Notes: generated by a model not told the origin, from the letters alone. 64,000 nt of DNA from Absidia repens (GCA_002105175.1 MCGE01000031.1:1-64000); one strand, 5' to 3'; shown: positions 16,530 through 29,560, counted from the stretch's first letter. Translations and numbers: made by a program.

Positions 16530-17400
16530 TCCGTCCACATGAATTTTTTTATTTTCGCCCTTTCTTTTTTTTCTTCTTCTTCTTCTTCTTCGTCTTCTTC
16601 TTTTTCTTCATCATTTAACTCCTTTGAGGTTATGGTGATCGTAGATTAGTATTAGGACTAGTTTAGAAGCGTTCCCAGATCAGGGATTACAAAGTGCATG
16701 GGGAAACCCTTTCATTTTGGATTCAGGATTTTGGACCACCATTAGTTGGCTCTTTGGAGCCACCAATAGCTCAAGTTTAGTTATAGTTTGTCCACAGTTT
16801 GTATATACATTTGAATAAAATATGTCTCTTTTTACTTGCCTCAATGAAAAATGTCACATTAGTATCCTTCATGTCTTGTGCAATAGGTAGATCCCTCTTT
16901 ACCATCGCCTCTTTAGATTAGTATGACAACTATTATGCTTCAATAAGATATCTATTTATAGTCCTTCCGTGTCTTGTGTGGCTTGAACCATATATCAGAT
17001 CCATTTTTACAACCGTCTCTTTATATTAGTGCTAATATATAGTCGCCTTTTCATTCATACTGTGTCTTTTATTCAAAAAGATGTAAAATCTTGTTTAATA
17101 AATAAACACCTGGGGACTGAGCCAAGTAGCAAAAGTCAGATACAGTTCCCCTCCCAAGAAAAGTCTCCATCATGCTTTACCTCCAAACAGACCTCTTGCA
17201 GTGTATTTTTGCTTCATCTTTTCTGTTTATTGTTGGTACGAGTTCTGCGGGGACTGGAGAGTACTGAGTTAGGCATTTTTATTGTTTTTACTGTATTTTT
17301 CCAGTATTTAGGGCTCCTTCCGATGACGTTGGTGAGAAATAAGGAAACTATTAGATTATATTTGTATATATTTGACGAGGCGTATGACTTGTTCGACATT
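16530..17400 (-). repeat. Dispersed repeat R1, long reverse copy
   Basis: Begins near a TCCGTCCACATGAA motif, then a CTTCTTCTT pyrimidine tract, the core (GGGATTACAAAGTGCATGGGG, read on the plus strand at about 16682-16702), ATTAGTTGGCTCTTTGGAGCC, GAATAAAATATGTCTCTTTT, and a distal part (to about 17400) that aligns with 24150-24410. This is the longest copy I can follow and suggests the full element approaches 0.9 kb. Confidence 0.7.
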
Positions 17401-18299
17401 ATAATAAACGCGGTTGTTTTTGAGAGAGCTAAATAACTACAGCTATCTACAGTACATATCTATACAAAAGACGTTTGCTTTTTATTATCTTTCAAAAAAC
17501 AATTGAAGTCGACCATGTCATTGGTTAACGAGTATTGATCATTTTTAAGTTTCAAAACATATGATTAAACCAAATGGGACATGTGTGCTCCCTTTGGTCC
17601 TCAAATCTCAGCCAAATTTTGACTGTGAAAATACAAAAATCTTCAATAAATCATCTTTGAAAACCTATAAAAACGTTATTAAGGCTTTATACTGTTTCTT
17701 AGTGTTGAGAATCAACAATTATAAGCACTCAAGTTAGTCGATGTTGGGAAGTTATGGCTCGTAAGTGTTGAAATTGAAATGATCCTAGCTGAGGAATTTT
17801 TCCAAAGGTGGCAAGGTTAAATATAATGGCCACTGCTACAAAGAGGAATACTGACCCTGCCTGTACAGTACCGTACTTATATAAGGCGTATAGCCTGTTG
17901 AATCAACTACATAACAGTTGATTGTCAGAAAATATAAAAACCTTTATAGGATATATTAATCGAACGGTAGTTTTTATCATTCTAAACCATCGCCATTGAC
18001 CATCTGACTCTTTCATAATCAATGTTGGAGGTACAATGAAGCAAGCTGGCTAGGAGCACCATCTATCGAAATGAAGATGTTTACTCATAGATTTTCCCTC
18101 AGGCGTTATTTTCCATATTTTTTTATACAATAATAATAATAAAACATAAAAAATCGAATGAATGGCTCAATATTCAATGTGTCTGATGGTAGAAGACGAT
18201 GGTTAAAAACTCAGACTGTATTTTATTGAATAGCAGTGAACTGCGAAAGTCAACAGGAACCAAAAGGTCAAATGAAACTCCTATGAAGAAGACTAACGG

Positions 18300-18850
18300 G
18301 AATTCAGAGATAATGGTCAGCACTAACCTAAAAGCACGATTGCAAAAACGGAACGTATATACTATACAAAGCATGGGTATGATTTAAGGGGAAATATTTT
18401 ATTGAAACACAACGGCTGTCAGCACCTACCGAAAGAGATTAAGCGTAGTAAAAAAAAAAAAAAGATCCATTGCACAAGACTTGAGAAAGACTAATGAGAC
18501 ATATTTCATTAAAAAAAAGTGAAGAGACATATTTTATTCAGACAAAGATACAAACTATGGACAAACTAACACTAAACTAAGACTAAACTAAGCTAATGAA
18601 GACTTCAAAACGTCAGCTAATTAGCTGGCGTTTTGAAGCTTTCAGATCCTGGATCCAAAATGAAAGGGTTTCCCCATGCATCTTGTAATCCCTGAGCTGA
18701 AAACGCTTCTAAACTAGTCCTGACACTATTCTAAATCCAACATGTCACCATAGAAGTTGAATGGTGAAGAAAAAAAAAAGGAGAAAAAACGGGAAAAGAA
18801 AGAATAAAAAAAAAATAGGTGTGCGGGATTTTAAATGATTTCTGCAGCCT
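18300..18850 (+). repeat. Dispersed repeat R1, forward copy with internal palindrome
   Basis: Same segments in the same order as the copy at 7241-7640, with the core at about 18645-18725. In place of the usual AACTAATGGTGGTCC spacer this copy carries a 36-bp near-perfect palindrome at 18603-18638. It ends near GTGCGGGATTTTAAATG, followed by a CCTCTCGCTGAACTGCAG segment that is also present after the copy at 55336-55710. Confidence 0.75.
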
Positions 18851-19274
18851 CTCGCTGAACTGCAGGTCCGATTTTTTTCTCCAGAAGTCCATTAACTTGC
18901 TAGATATAACATAATGATACTACTGCCCATGATAACGATGCCATTTTGTTTTTCTGTTGCCATCGTTAATACGGGTCCCTACTGTATGCAATAACAAAGG
19001 CAATAACAAAGGCATTTGGAACACGAATAGCAAAATTAAAAACCTATTTTATCACCATGGCTTGTAAAAAGACCCAAATATTTTTTGTTTATTTAACTAA
19101 CCGCCCCAAAACATCAATTTTGAATATAATATATAAGATAAATAAAATGATTTAATACAACTGCCATGCTATGTTTCTATGCACGATGACACTATTCTAA
19201 ACTAAATCAGCTACAGGGTATATATATTCTCATACTATTTGATTTTTTTCATTTTATTTTACTTTCTGTTGTTG

Positions 19275-19590
19275 ATGGCAATTTTTCCTATGGACTCGGT
19301 GATACCATTTGTTGACGAGTATTCCCCAGCTTGGCTATTTCAAGTGAATCAACTCCATGTCCTTCAATGATCAGCACCGGTAGGAGATTCCCCAATTCGC
19401 CTAAATGTTGCCTTCTTCGCTTCCCTTTTCATTTGTTAATTCTGATCGGTTCCTTATTCAAGGCCATCGATTCTGGTCAGGTGGTGAATGGTTACCCAAA
19501 CGAGAAAGACGAAATCGCATAGAGAGTTCACCTATAGTTTGGTCACATGTTGAGGCGTTCTTTTCCAAGATCTATGCTAATAATAGATAA
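19275..19590 (+). pseudogene. Possible decayed coding fragment
   Basis: Three adjacent short open stretches in different frames have coding-like composition: a Met-initiated one from about 19275 (MAIFPMDSVIPFVDEYSP), one at 19331-19522 and one at 19405-19590 ending RIESSPIVWSHVEAFF-x10. No splice signals join them convincingly. I do not recognise the protein. It could be a gene remnant or chance. Confidence 0.25.
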
Positions 19591-21363
19591 ATTGAAAAGG
19601 TAGTCAGTATCAACCTGGGGTCAATAATAAGATCAACTTACCATTTTTAGAAGTGCTTCATTCAAAATATTCTATCCTTTCTGGTATGCTTCCAATTCCC
19701 AATTGCATTTTCTGGGCAGCATTAAACCAACTCTTGCTGTTTGATTGGTCACCAGCAATTAGCTACCACCACACTGCTGTACAGTTACTAATACTTTAAG
19801 ATGCAAAGAGCAAGACAAAGATACACGTGAGTCGAATGTTATTATTTTTTTTATTGCTTTTTTGAGTGCGTCATGGTATTTAATCTTTAGCTACCTTAAT
19901 GTCAAAATGTTTTCATGAATATCCGCAGCGATCTTTGACATCAATCTGTACGTGTTGCGAGTATACACTAATCGAGACGCTATCATTTCCAAGAGTTCAC
20001 AGAACTTCATATTGAGCCAACTGTTGATATTCCAATGGTTTATTGCACTACCGAAATAAAATAAAAATTAAGCATCAGTATGTAGTAACGCTTTGTCTTA
20101 TTTGTTGCCCATTCAAATAAGTCAGGAACACAGACAGATTCGTCCTTACAATTTAATAGAAGATGATCAAGCGGATACCAGAGCTTCAGGTGTCAGGAAA
20201 GATACTGACCTCTTGTAATAATGATTTACAAAGAGTGGCAGCTTCTATAAAATTTGCTTTGTAAATAGGATTGTATAAAACATATCAGTCACCCTAAAAC
20301 TTGATAATATACCCCGTTTTTTGTATTGTCTTACATTTGAGCCTCTAACGATGGTACACTTTCATAGCAGGGCAAAAAAATTTCCATAAGATGCAGGAGT
20401 TGTGAGCTGGTTGTTATTGGTTGGTTCGACGGTAGAAGTCTTCAAACTTTAGGTTGATTCATTTTGCTACTTGAATGACAGCCACAATAGAGTGACGATG
20501 AGAGTACCCAGAAATATTTTTCTTGTAGCCCAATTCAAATGATCATGTAAGGCTGGACTGTATCCGAAAGAAAAAGGTTGTGCAAAACAAAAACAAAAAA
20601 AATAATTAGAAAAAAAGTAACGAGAAAAAAAAAAAAAAAAAAAAAAGGAGCGGGGTTTTAGATCAGTTCATCGAGCACCCACGCAAACACTTTTATCGAT
20701 ATCGTCACACTTTACCACCTTTTTGATCGATTACCTACAAATCAATCAATAATGGGTAAAATGAAGAAGATGATCGTTGATGTGATAGATAATGCATTCA
20801 CTGGAAATTTATTTATTTTGAAACACAATGTACAAACTGAAATATCGCTTTTTTTTTCATTAGGGGGCCGATTCAGGATTGGCTGGGCATGGATAAAGTT
20901 GTGATGAACAGTATCATCTTGTTCATTGTTGTATAAGCAATTTATATTTATATTCATTATAGTTTGTCGATTTTCCTGCCTCTCCCTTTGGACCAAACAA
21001 CATCCGTGTGTCAGTAAACGATAAACCCAAAAATATAAAGGATGATGTAGCTGGTGGTGGTATCTTTTATATGAAACAAACAAACAAACAAACAGTGTCA
21101 AGTTACACCTTTCAATGGGATGCCCTATAAAGTAAAAGAACAACGGTTGAACCAAAGGGAATGCAGCTTAACAAACGCGGAGTTACAATTTCGCATTAGG
21201 ATCATATAAAATAGCGGTAGTATTTTTTTTTTTATGTTTAATCTTTTTTTATTTTATTTTTCTTGAATAATACACAAATACATAATAATATTACTATTGT
21301 TATTACTATTGTTATTATTGTTATTGTTATTATATATTATTACTATTATATTACATTATAAAA

Positions 21364-23056
21364 ATGTACTTGTTATGTAAACTTTTATATATCAGTGTGT
21401 TTGCATTATTATCAGCAGCTCCGCCTTATCTTCCTTTGTATTATCATGATGCCCTAAAATTCTCGTCGGACCAAATCGGCTTTGTGCTTGCAATCGCACC
21501 CTTTATTCAATCTGTTGCCTGTCCTTTATGGACTATTATCGTTGATAAACGGCCTCATCTTCATGGCGCCGTCATGGGTATGACTGGCTTATTGGGAGGT
21601 CTTGCTGTGATGTGTATTATGATGATTGGTCATGCTGTAGCTTCTCCAGATTACCAACTCTCCAACTCTACTTTGGTGCTACTTACTAGCTCTTTTGCTT
21701 TGGCCTTTGCTTTTTTTACATTACCAAATGTTTCCTTGGTCGATAGTGCTGTTATGAAAATCCTTGGTCCAAATAAGATTTTATATGGTAAGTAAATATT
21801 ATACCTAAAATTGCCTAGTCTCATTCAAACTCTTTTTTTTTTTTTTTTTTCAAAATAAACTATATAGGTGAACAGCGTTTGTGGGGCTCAGTGTCTTGTG
21901 GCTTGACCATATTGATAGTAGGGCAACTGATATCAATGACAAATAACTTGGATGCTCTTTTCTATGTGTTTGGTATCTCGACCCTCGCCTTTGCTTTCTT
22001 CTCCTTCTTGGTACGTTTCAACACCGACGAAGATGACTGCGACACTTTAGAACAATCCTCCGTGTATGAACGACTCCTCTCCAATCAATATCCCCAACAA
22101 CAACCTTATAACTCAAATGCCACCACTGTCACTTCATCGCATGGGGAAAAGAAAACGCTCTATGGAAATTATCAATCGGTGTTAGCAGCAACAGCTGATG
22201 AAGAAGATTACTCAAACCTTTATAAAGCTGCTACCAGCCACTCAATTGTCTCTGTACGTGAAGAAGCAGGAGAAGCCCTGGATGCTGCTGGTGGTGTTGA
22301 TCTTGGTCTGGCCATTTCAAGAATTCCTTCAGTGGATCAATCCATGGCCCATATTTTGGAAGATGATGTTCCCTCTTTGTCCATTTTGGGATCGATTCGT
22401 GTGCTCACTTTTTTGGCGACAACTTTGATGCTTGGTGTTTCCTTGTCAATGATTGTCAACTTTTTATTCTTATTCCAAGGGCGCGATTTACACATGCCCG
22501 CAAGTTGGATCGGATGGAATGGACCTACTGGCGGTATTACTGAACTTCTTTCCTTTTGCTTTGCAAAACAGGTAAGTCTGTCGAAATAATTGAAGGCAAT
22601 TGATATGGATTAATTCAATTTTATTTTTATTTTTTATTTGTATCTATTTATTTATGCAAGTTAACGGAACGGTTTGGTGTTACAAAATTGGTCTTGGCTG
22701 CACACTTTGCCACAGCATTCCGCTGTATTGGTTACACTTTATTACTTCCCGATCGATTCTCCACCAATGTTATTGCTTTAGTATTGCAGACGTTACATGG
22801 GATAGGTTTTGGAATATTTTGGGCTACCGCTGTTAGTGAAATCGATGGTTTCTTTCCCCCGGAGCAACGATCTGTCGCTCAAGGTATCCTAGGGGCATTA
22901 CATGCTGGTTTGGGCACCGGCCTTGGTGCTCTTGTTGGTGGCTACATCTATGAATACTATGGCTCTGTCACTCTCTTCCAAACTTCTGCCCTTTTATGTG
23001 TTATTAGCTCTGCCGTATTCTGTATCGGAAGACTGCCTCGTTACAACGTCAATTAG
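21364..23056 (+). CDS. Major facilitator superfamily protein (MFS_1-like / MFSD6-like)
   Basis: Membrane transporter of unknown substrate. Coding exons 21364-21787, 21868-22571 and 22661-23056 give 507 aa. The N-terminal half shows hydrophobic segments starting at once (LLCKLLYISVFALLSAAPPYLPLYY), as in MFS_1-like proteins where an aromatic Y-L-P-L-Y-Y follows helix 1. A soluble acidic and Q/S-rich loop of about 130 residues (about 200-325) sits between the two six-helix halves. The C-terminal half contains LHGIGFGIFWATAVSEI and the glycine-rich AGLGTGLGALVGGYIYEYYG helix pair. The family resemblance is to the MFSD6/lactose-permease-like group, not to sugar porters. I chose the first Met in the open frame; no upstream exon is evident. 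Polyadenylation may use AATAAA near 23342. Confidence 0.85.
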
Positions 23057-25178
23057 TTATGTCTCTTATCAATTTTTGTCCCTTCAATACCTATTTTATA
23101 TCACATCAAAGACACAACCTATTTTCTACCTTATCAGCCTTGGGCTCCCTTCTATATTTTTCTCATCTCACATTTTATTTATTATATTATTATTATATCA
23201 TTATTATTTATTCACAAAAAACAAAAGTATAAGTGTTTTCTATCCCTTTTACTACAACATCATCTGCGTGCGCACACACTCACACACTCACACACTCACA
23301 TATATATATACATATATATATCAACATCTATGTATTTTACCAATAAATGATTTTTGATTTCACATATATCAACAATGGATGCTATTGATTTTAGTATAGG
23401 CTAGGAATGAGAAAGTGACGCCTAGAAACAATGCTGAGATTGATTATATTTTGACAGAACTTAATCGAAACTGACGTTTTCATGTATTTGTGATGACAGA
23501 ATATATAGCGAATTACAAACGTTCCCATTCCTTTTATTCATATAATTAATGGTATTGATATAGTCAATTTCTATTTCGCCCTCACAGGTCGACTCCAAAA
23601 GTATTCAATTATCTCAAGCATAGCTATTCTCTATTAGTACTGTCAATATTTTTATTCTTTGATTCTTATCACCATCAATAAATAAAGAGAAGTTTTTTTT
23701 TCATTTGCTATATATTCCTCCTTTATTCATCTTTAGTAAAGCTTAAGAAGTATTACCATTGCTCAACAAAGGCTTTTGTGAAATATCTATGTCTCAGTAA
23801 CAGTTCAAAAAACATTCAAAATCCGCCCACGTGAAGTGTTTATTTTCTCTGTCCCGCCTTTTATTTTTTTCGGCTCTCTTTCTTTTCAATTATTTTTTTT
23901 TCCCTTCATCATTCAACTTCTATGGGGCTATGTTGAACTTAGAATAGTATCAGGACTAGGATAGAAGGGTTTTCAGCTCAGGGATTACAACATTCATGAG
24001 GAAACCCCTTCATTTTGGATTCAGGATTTGGGGCTACCATTAGTTGACTTTTGTAGTCTCCATTAGATTAGTTTAGTCTTAGTTTGTGCATAGTTTGAAC
24101 ATATATTGAATAAAAATGCCATGTTTTCCATGCCTCCATGCTTTAATGAAAAATTTTCCATTAGACTCTCATGTTTTGTACAAGAGCTTCATTTTTACTC
24201 ATCGTCTCCACTTAGATTAGTGTTGACCGCTTTCCAGACCTCTCCAATGGTCCTTTTTCATGCTATTTCCAGTTCCTGTAGTGTATTTTTGATGTGTATT
24301 GCTTGTGTGGGTTACGCCTGAGGATATTTTGTTAGGCAATTGTATTGTTTTTAATGTGTTTTGCTGGTAATTTGGACTCGGCGTTATAGAGAAAATGAGA
24401 ACATTTATTTTTGCCCGAAATACATTGTCAATACTGTAGAATGACTCTATACACCTTCTAGACCCTGCTGAACCCAAATTACCGTGTGAAAGATTACCGA
24501 AAGATTAGTTTCTCGTTTACGGTTGATTCTCTAGCACGCCACATACCAACCCTATCTTTCGGGACACAAAATGAAATGCTTCCCTGGAATTACTCTATCT
24601 TACATTAATAGCTTGAAAGCGGCGTCTCTCGCCCATATAAAAGTACGATCCGTCCCCCAAATCTGCATCCAACCTTACCCAATCCCCATTCACAAAATGA
24701 ATGGCACGCAGGAGGTCAAAAAAATAACTCTTTATTCGTGAATTACGATATTTCACCAACCAGCAAATCAATACTTTCCGGAAAAATATTGTTTATTGGT
24801 AATGCGGGTCCCAACTGTGTAAGAAATCACACATATATAGAAAAAAGACATATGTGTATAAATGGGTGGGATCAAGATACTGTATTATTTTATTTGACAA
24901 AAATGTGGAAATCAATAGGCATGGTCAGTAATAACATTTTATTTCATAAAAATCGTATGCCAATGGGTGTTATCACAATAACGTTTTATCAAAAAAAAAA
25001 AAAAAAAAGGTATATCATAAAAAGATACTACTTCTAAAATTGGAGGGGGGGATGATGTGAATAATATATATACAATAAATAAATAAAAAGATGTAATATT
25101 AAGAGTAGTGATAATGAGAGGGGACAATGAGTAGGGATAACGTTGATGAAAAAAAGGGAAGGTGGGGGATAAAGCTAA
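23057..25178. other. Intergenic region between convergent MFS genes, with a repeat
   Basis: Holds a CA microsatellite (23274-23300), AATAAA signals near 23342 and 23679, and a reverse R1 copy (23815-24420). At 24630-24700 a promoter-like CATATAAAAG stands ahead of an ATG that opens only a 14-codon frame. Nothing else is recognisable. Confidence 0.5.
23815..24420 (-). repeat. Dispersed repeat R1, reverse copy
   Basis: Begins at TCCGCCCACGTGAA, followed by CGGCTCTCTTTCTTTT, an ATTCAACTTCTATGG segment, the core at about 23960-24030 (GGGATTACAACATTCATGAG), TAGTTGACTTTTGTAGTC, GAATAAAAATGCCATGTTTT, and a distal section matching 17140-17400. Confidence 0.7.
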
Positions 25179-27386
25179 CTAAGCACGATTAGCAATGGTA
25201 GTATCACTAGTGGCATCTTCATCGTCACTGACACCAAATTCCACCGCCTCGTCAGCCTGTACAGTTTCATATTTTGTTGGATCTAATCTCATACTTGTAT
25301 AGTAAGTCGCAACGGCAACTCCAGACAAGAAGACCCAATTGATATAGGCTCGTACCGACAAAGGTAGCCATGTTGCAGAAACAGACCTATATAGAGTAAG
25401 ATTAGTAAACATTAGTTATATTGGACTTTCCCTCGTTTCTTTTTTAACTTACTGTGACCACAAGATACCGCAAGTTGCAGGACCCAAAGCTCTCATCAGA
25501 GAAGCACAACCTTTTTTGTGAGAAAAATGAGAACAAAATCAGTCCATGTCGGTTCATATACTACCTCTCGCTCTCTCTCTCTCTCTCTCCGTTTGATCTA
25601 TTTATCGTCTTATAACTTACATTGAGAAAATCCATTGATGGCACCCAAACTTCTTAGTGGAGCACAGTTGTTGATAAGAAGCGTACAAGACGTGAATCCA
25701 ATGGTTTGAGACATGGTTTTCAGCATCAACACAATAAAAAGACCCACCCACACCCAGTACTTGGTATCCGTATGACCCTCCCAATCAGGGACACTGTATA
25801 AGAGTCGGACAAGACCATGAGAAAGATAGATGAAGATCAAAAGAAAGAGCGTGCTTCGGTAAAGTCGTACAAACCCAAATCTTCGCACCATGGCTGGTAA
25901 GATAAATAATTGAGTGACCAATGTCGTGCAGCCTGAAATGGCCAACGCTGTTCCGATTTCGTTCGAGGCAAAGCCTAGGCCACCATAAGAGCGCTTGCTT
26001 GCTGTCCATATAGGAAATAATTCTATTATAAAAAAGAAAAGTTTTTGGATTAAACCATATCCCATGACATTTACAAACATAGGTTCTTTCTTACCATCAT
26101 AAAATACCACTTGATAAGCATAGATCGCATACGAGATAGAAATAGCCCAAACGGTAGGAGTTAATGCTTCTTTGAGTGTTGGTGGATCCTGTTTCTTTTT
26201 TGCCTCTTCCGTCTCTCCTTGTTGATGTTGTTGTTGCCCATCAAAAGTACGATATTGATCCGTGTCGGTATTTGCTGCCAGTAATGGTTGTTGCTCATCA
26301 GACTTCGGCTTCTTTTCCTGCAAACTCACACCACCAAGAGTTTCTTCCAAAAAGAATATACCAGTTATAAGACCCATACTGCAAATGAATGCCGAAATAA
26401 AGCATGGTAAAAAGTAAGGATATTCCACCAAAAAATCTGTTAATGCACCACGATTGCCAAATATAGATGGGTAAGATTCTACGGGTTTCGATAAAAAGCC
26501 TATAGAGACAAAACATAAACTGTATATCAATATATATTATCTTTTTCCAATCACATTTCTGTATTTCTTACCTCCAAGCAAAGGACCAATAATGGAACCG
26601 AGACCGTACATCAAAGGTAATAAGGAGAAGGCCCGAGTTCTTTGCTCTGGAGATGCCGTGATTGTAAGTTCTGCCACCATGGACTTGAGTACACCCACGT
26701 TGCCATTCTAAAATCATATATAAGATCAAATAAAGTGTGAGTTATAATCTATATGAAGATTCTATAAAGCACTTACCAATAAACCGCACAAACTACGAGC
26801 GAGCAATGCCCAAATGTATGATTTGGACAGACCAAAGAGTACGATACTGATAATCGTGCCAACCATTCCAAATAATATGACAGGTCGCCGGCCTATTCTG
26901 TCAGATAAGATTCCCCAATGAATTCCTGTTTAAAATCAATTTAAGGCAATGATTTATCAGTAAAAAGAAAAAATGCAGACGTTCAAATAATATATTTTCA
27001 TACCGGTCAATAACTGGGACAAAGCGAATGATGCCGTAATGAACCCAATGTAGTAGCCAATATCTTCTTCATTAGCGATGTCGAAATCTCTAACCATCTA
27101 TGCAATCGAAAATATAAATATAAAATATGACGGTGAGTATCCAATTCCTTCTATAAGACTGTCCCACTTACAGAGACAATAAAAGGGAATATGACAGTGA
27201 AACATATTGGTTCCTAAAATATGAAATAAAATAAAGACAATTCAGTATCATGTATGCTTTTTTTTTTTTTTTTTTTTTGATCCTTACCGCAAACCGGCAA
27301 GCACAAATGATAAATAACTGCTTGTAAAGCAGGGAGTTTTGGCTCATATTGAGTTTTTTGAATAAAATTCTAGATACAGAATTCAA
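25179..27386 (-). CDS. MFS transporter, ZIF1/TetA-type drug:H+ antiporter-like family
   Basis: Minus-strand coding exons (5' to 3'): 27386-27288, 27213-27172, 27097-27004, 26925-26777, 26707-26572, 26499-26095, about 26022-25621, 25510-25453 and 25386-25179; about 530 aa. MFS motif A is clear after the second helix: GILSDRIGRRPV. Also visible are the N-terminal CRFAEPICFTVIFPFIVSMV, the motif-C-like YGLGSIIGPLLGG, a cytosolic acidic/Q-rich central loop (residues about 235-285), and in the last exons GFSQCCASLMRALGPATCG, conserved in this family. Fungal relatives (S. cerevisiae YCR023C, plant ZIF1) sit in plasma or vacuolar membranes, with proton-coupled efflux proposed. The intron near 26023-26094 is in frame and could be missed by naive calling. 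Met at 27347 is an alternative start. Confidence 0.88.
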
Positions 27387-28014
27387 ATTTTCTTTATCTT
27401 AAAGAGAAAAAAAGAAAGAAAGAAAATAAATAAAAAAAGGAGAAGAGAACAGAAATAGCAAAAAGTAAAAAAAGATGGAAAATATATCTTTCTGTCTCGG
27501 GGCTGCGGCCAGCGTCAATTTTTTCCCGGTTTTTAAACACCGCATTTTTTTGTTGCAGAATCGTACCTGAGAAATTGTGCCAGTTGTACCATCCATATTA
27601 TAAATCATAGCCAGAAAAACTTACTATCATCACTGCGTTTGATACATAATCGACATATAATACATGTATGCAGTGCTATTGTACAGCAGTGTGCAGTTCA
27701 AGATTGCGAAGCGCAGTACATCATACCGATTCATTAAAACTAAAAACGTATCGTGCTAGTTTAAAATCGGAGTAAGGGGTCACGATACAATCAACCAAGA
27801 AATCATTTTTTTGCTCAAAATTAGTCAACAAGTCATAAAAAGGCATCATTTGTCACCGATATAGAAATCCATATCACACCAATAAAACCAAAAATAAAAC
27901 AATAGGACAATTTAAAAATAAATAAAAAGAAATCATATTTTTATTTGAGTATACAAAATAAATGGTGTGGGGAGGGGCTATCACTAAAGGGGATAAAAGG
28001 GAGGGGATGGGCGA
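27387..28014. other. Intergenic spacer
   Basis: Purine-rich tract (27398-27475) in the presumptive promoter of the minus-strand MFS gene, then AT-rich sequence. TTTATT (27940-27945) can provide the minus-strand AATAAA for the deubiquitinase gene. No other gene is seen. Confidence 0.5.
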
Positions 28015-29384
28015 TCATTTCTTTGCATTATCAAGTCTAGAAGTAGCTTTTTGTTTTGCAGAAGTCACCAAAGGCTCCAATTGTTTTTTTTCAGCCAAAA
28101 TACGAAGAAGATTATACACCATAGGAATGAAGTTATGCTTGCGTAAAGTATTTTCTCTCTATATAAAGAAGAATAACGAAGACGAGAGATCAGTTCCATT
28201 TTAAATTGCATTTTTTTCCCAATATAATGAATTCAGCCTACTCACATGCCATCTAGATCTTTTTTCTTGTTCCATTTGCAGTTTATGCTGCAAAAGGTTC
28301 CGATCGCTGTTCAGCTGTTTCCGTTCCTCCGCATCTTCGGCCAGTGATAATAACAATCCGTCCAATTCTTCAATCTGTTCTTCATACATTTCCAGTCGAT
28401 CACGAGTCAAAGCCATCAAACTGAAATGAAGTTCTGCTGCACTATAACGAGCCATACGATTTTGAATAGCTTCATTAGCTTTAGATGTCCAATTTTCTTC
28501 ATCACAGGCGCCTATATTGAAAACGAAAAAAAAGGTTAAATTAAAGTTGGTCAATCACCATCATATTCTCCGAAGAGCTTTTTTTCCCACTCAACAAGTA
28601 CTTACCTAGATTAACAGGTCCTTGACTCAAGCCATCCAATTCATAAAGAGCACCATGGATTGGCAGATAAGCAATGAAATGGTAAACGTCTTCATCCTTT
28701 CCCGACCTTGGATCCTGCATTTCATTGACAAATGGATCAGAGCGCGCAAAGCTGTTGTGTACAGAGCGAATAAGGTCACTATTGGATATGGCAAGCCCTT
28801 TCATCTAAATTAGTAATAAAAAAAAAAATCAGTAATGCATTGCAACAGGCTGTCCGCAGTCCTAAAGAGCCGCTTACGTCAGGTCCAAAATCAGCTGTAA
28901 ACTCTTTAAAGTTGGCCAGTTCTTCTCCAAGATCAATATCGTCCCGATTCAGCAAGATGGATAGAATAGCCTGGGTCGCACACGCGTTTGTAATAACTTG
29001 ATTCGCAAAGAAGATATGATCGCTCGGCCCAGAGTCGGCCATAACAGGTTGCGGTTGTCCGTTTTGCCACTTGAATAAGAAGATCAATCCATACATTGGC
29101 CTATTCAGGTAAAAATTATAATAACAGTGTTGATAAAATTTTATGTGTTTGGGTATATGGTTGTGTTCACAGTCTTACTTGAGTTCAGCCATGCTTTCAT
29201 CGTCAAGACTCCAGATTTCATCTACTTGAACACCTTTAACACCCATTCCAGAAATCAGCTCCGTGAAAACACCTAAGATCAGAGGCGAGTTGGTTTGGTT
29301 TAGTTCGTATGACAACGTAGAGCATATTCAAGAGAACTTACCAGGATCACTTTCAATAAGGCACCAGTTACCAGCATCGGCCAT
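28015..29384 (-). CDS. UCHL5: Ubiquitin C-terminal hydrolase UCH37/UCHL5-like
   Basis: Cysteine deubiquitinase of peptidase family C12; orthologues associate with the 26S proteasome (via Rpn13) and trim ubiquitin chains. Coding exons 29384-29342, 29272-29179, 29100-28878, 28804-28606, 28511-28246 and 28158-28015 give 322 aa, close to the human protein. The catalytic set is intact: oxyanion Gln80 and Cys86 in [14 protein letters not shown], His162 in [10 protein letters not shown] and Asp177 in LYELDGL. The start [20 protein letters not shown] matches the family exactly. The C-terminal coiled region ([16 protein letters not shown]) followed by [18 protein letters not shown] is the ULD/DEUBAD tail used for partner binding. 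It stops soon after (NAKK), with no long lysine-rich extension. The gene is divergent from ORC1 across 176 bp. Confidence 0.95.
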
Positions 29385-29560
29385 CGTTGATTGCTTTGAT
29401 ATATATAAAAAAAAAAAAAGGAATTACACCCCAAAAGAAAAAAAGTAGCAGAGGAAAAAAAAAAATCGGGGTGATAATGCACCAGAAAAAAGCCAGGCTG
29501 TGACCGAAAAAAAAATAAATTTCTTTCTTTCCTCTTCGATACAATATAAATACCCAAACC
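29385..29560. promoter_or_regulatory. Shared divergent promoter of UCHL5-like and ORC1 genes
   Basis: Only 176 bp separate the two start codons, so both promoters must overlap here. The interval is dominated by A-tracts (29407-29420, 29455-29465, 29509-29516), a typical nucleosome-depleted fungal promoter. A weak TATA-like AATATAAATAC lies about 17 bp upstream of the ORC1 ATG. No specific operator is recognised. Confidence 0.6.

Larger units (their letters stand above)
15950..21363. other. Gene-poor block with repeats and decayed sequence
   Basis: No intact gene recognised over 5.4 kb. It contains a long reverse R1 copy (16530-17400), a forward R1 copy (18300-18850), CTT-type microsatellites (16566-16605), and several A-runs including a 26-mer near 20620-20646. 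Around 19275-19590 short coding-like stretches in different frames (MAIFPMDSVIPFVDEY, then FWSGGEWLPKRERR) suggest a degraded protein gene that I cannot identify. The 60 bp upstream of the MFS gene is built of TTATTACTATTG-type repeats. Confidence 0.5.

Noticed and set aside
17029..17436. 135-codon frame
   Set aside because: Lies within the long reverse R1 repeat copy and is not open in the homologous copy at 24.2 kb.
20742..21155. 137-codon minus-strand frame, and a short plus-strand ATG frame at 20752
   Set aside because: Mixed hydrophobic/low-complexity composition, no domain, no splice or conservation evidence on either strand.
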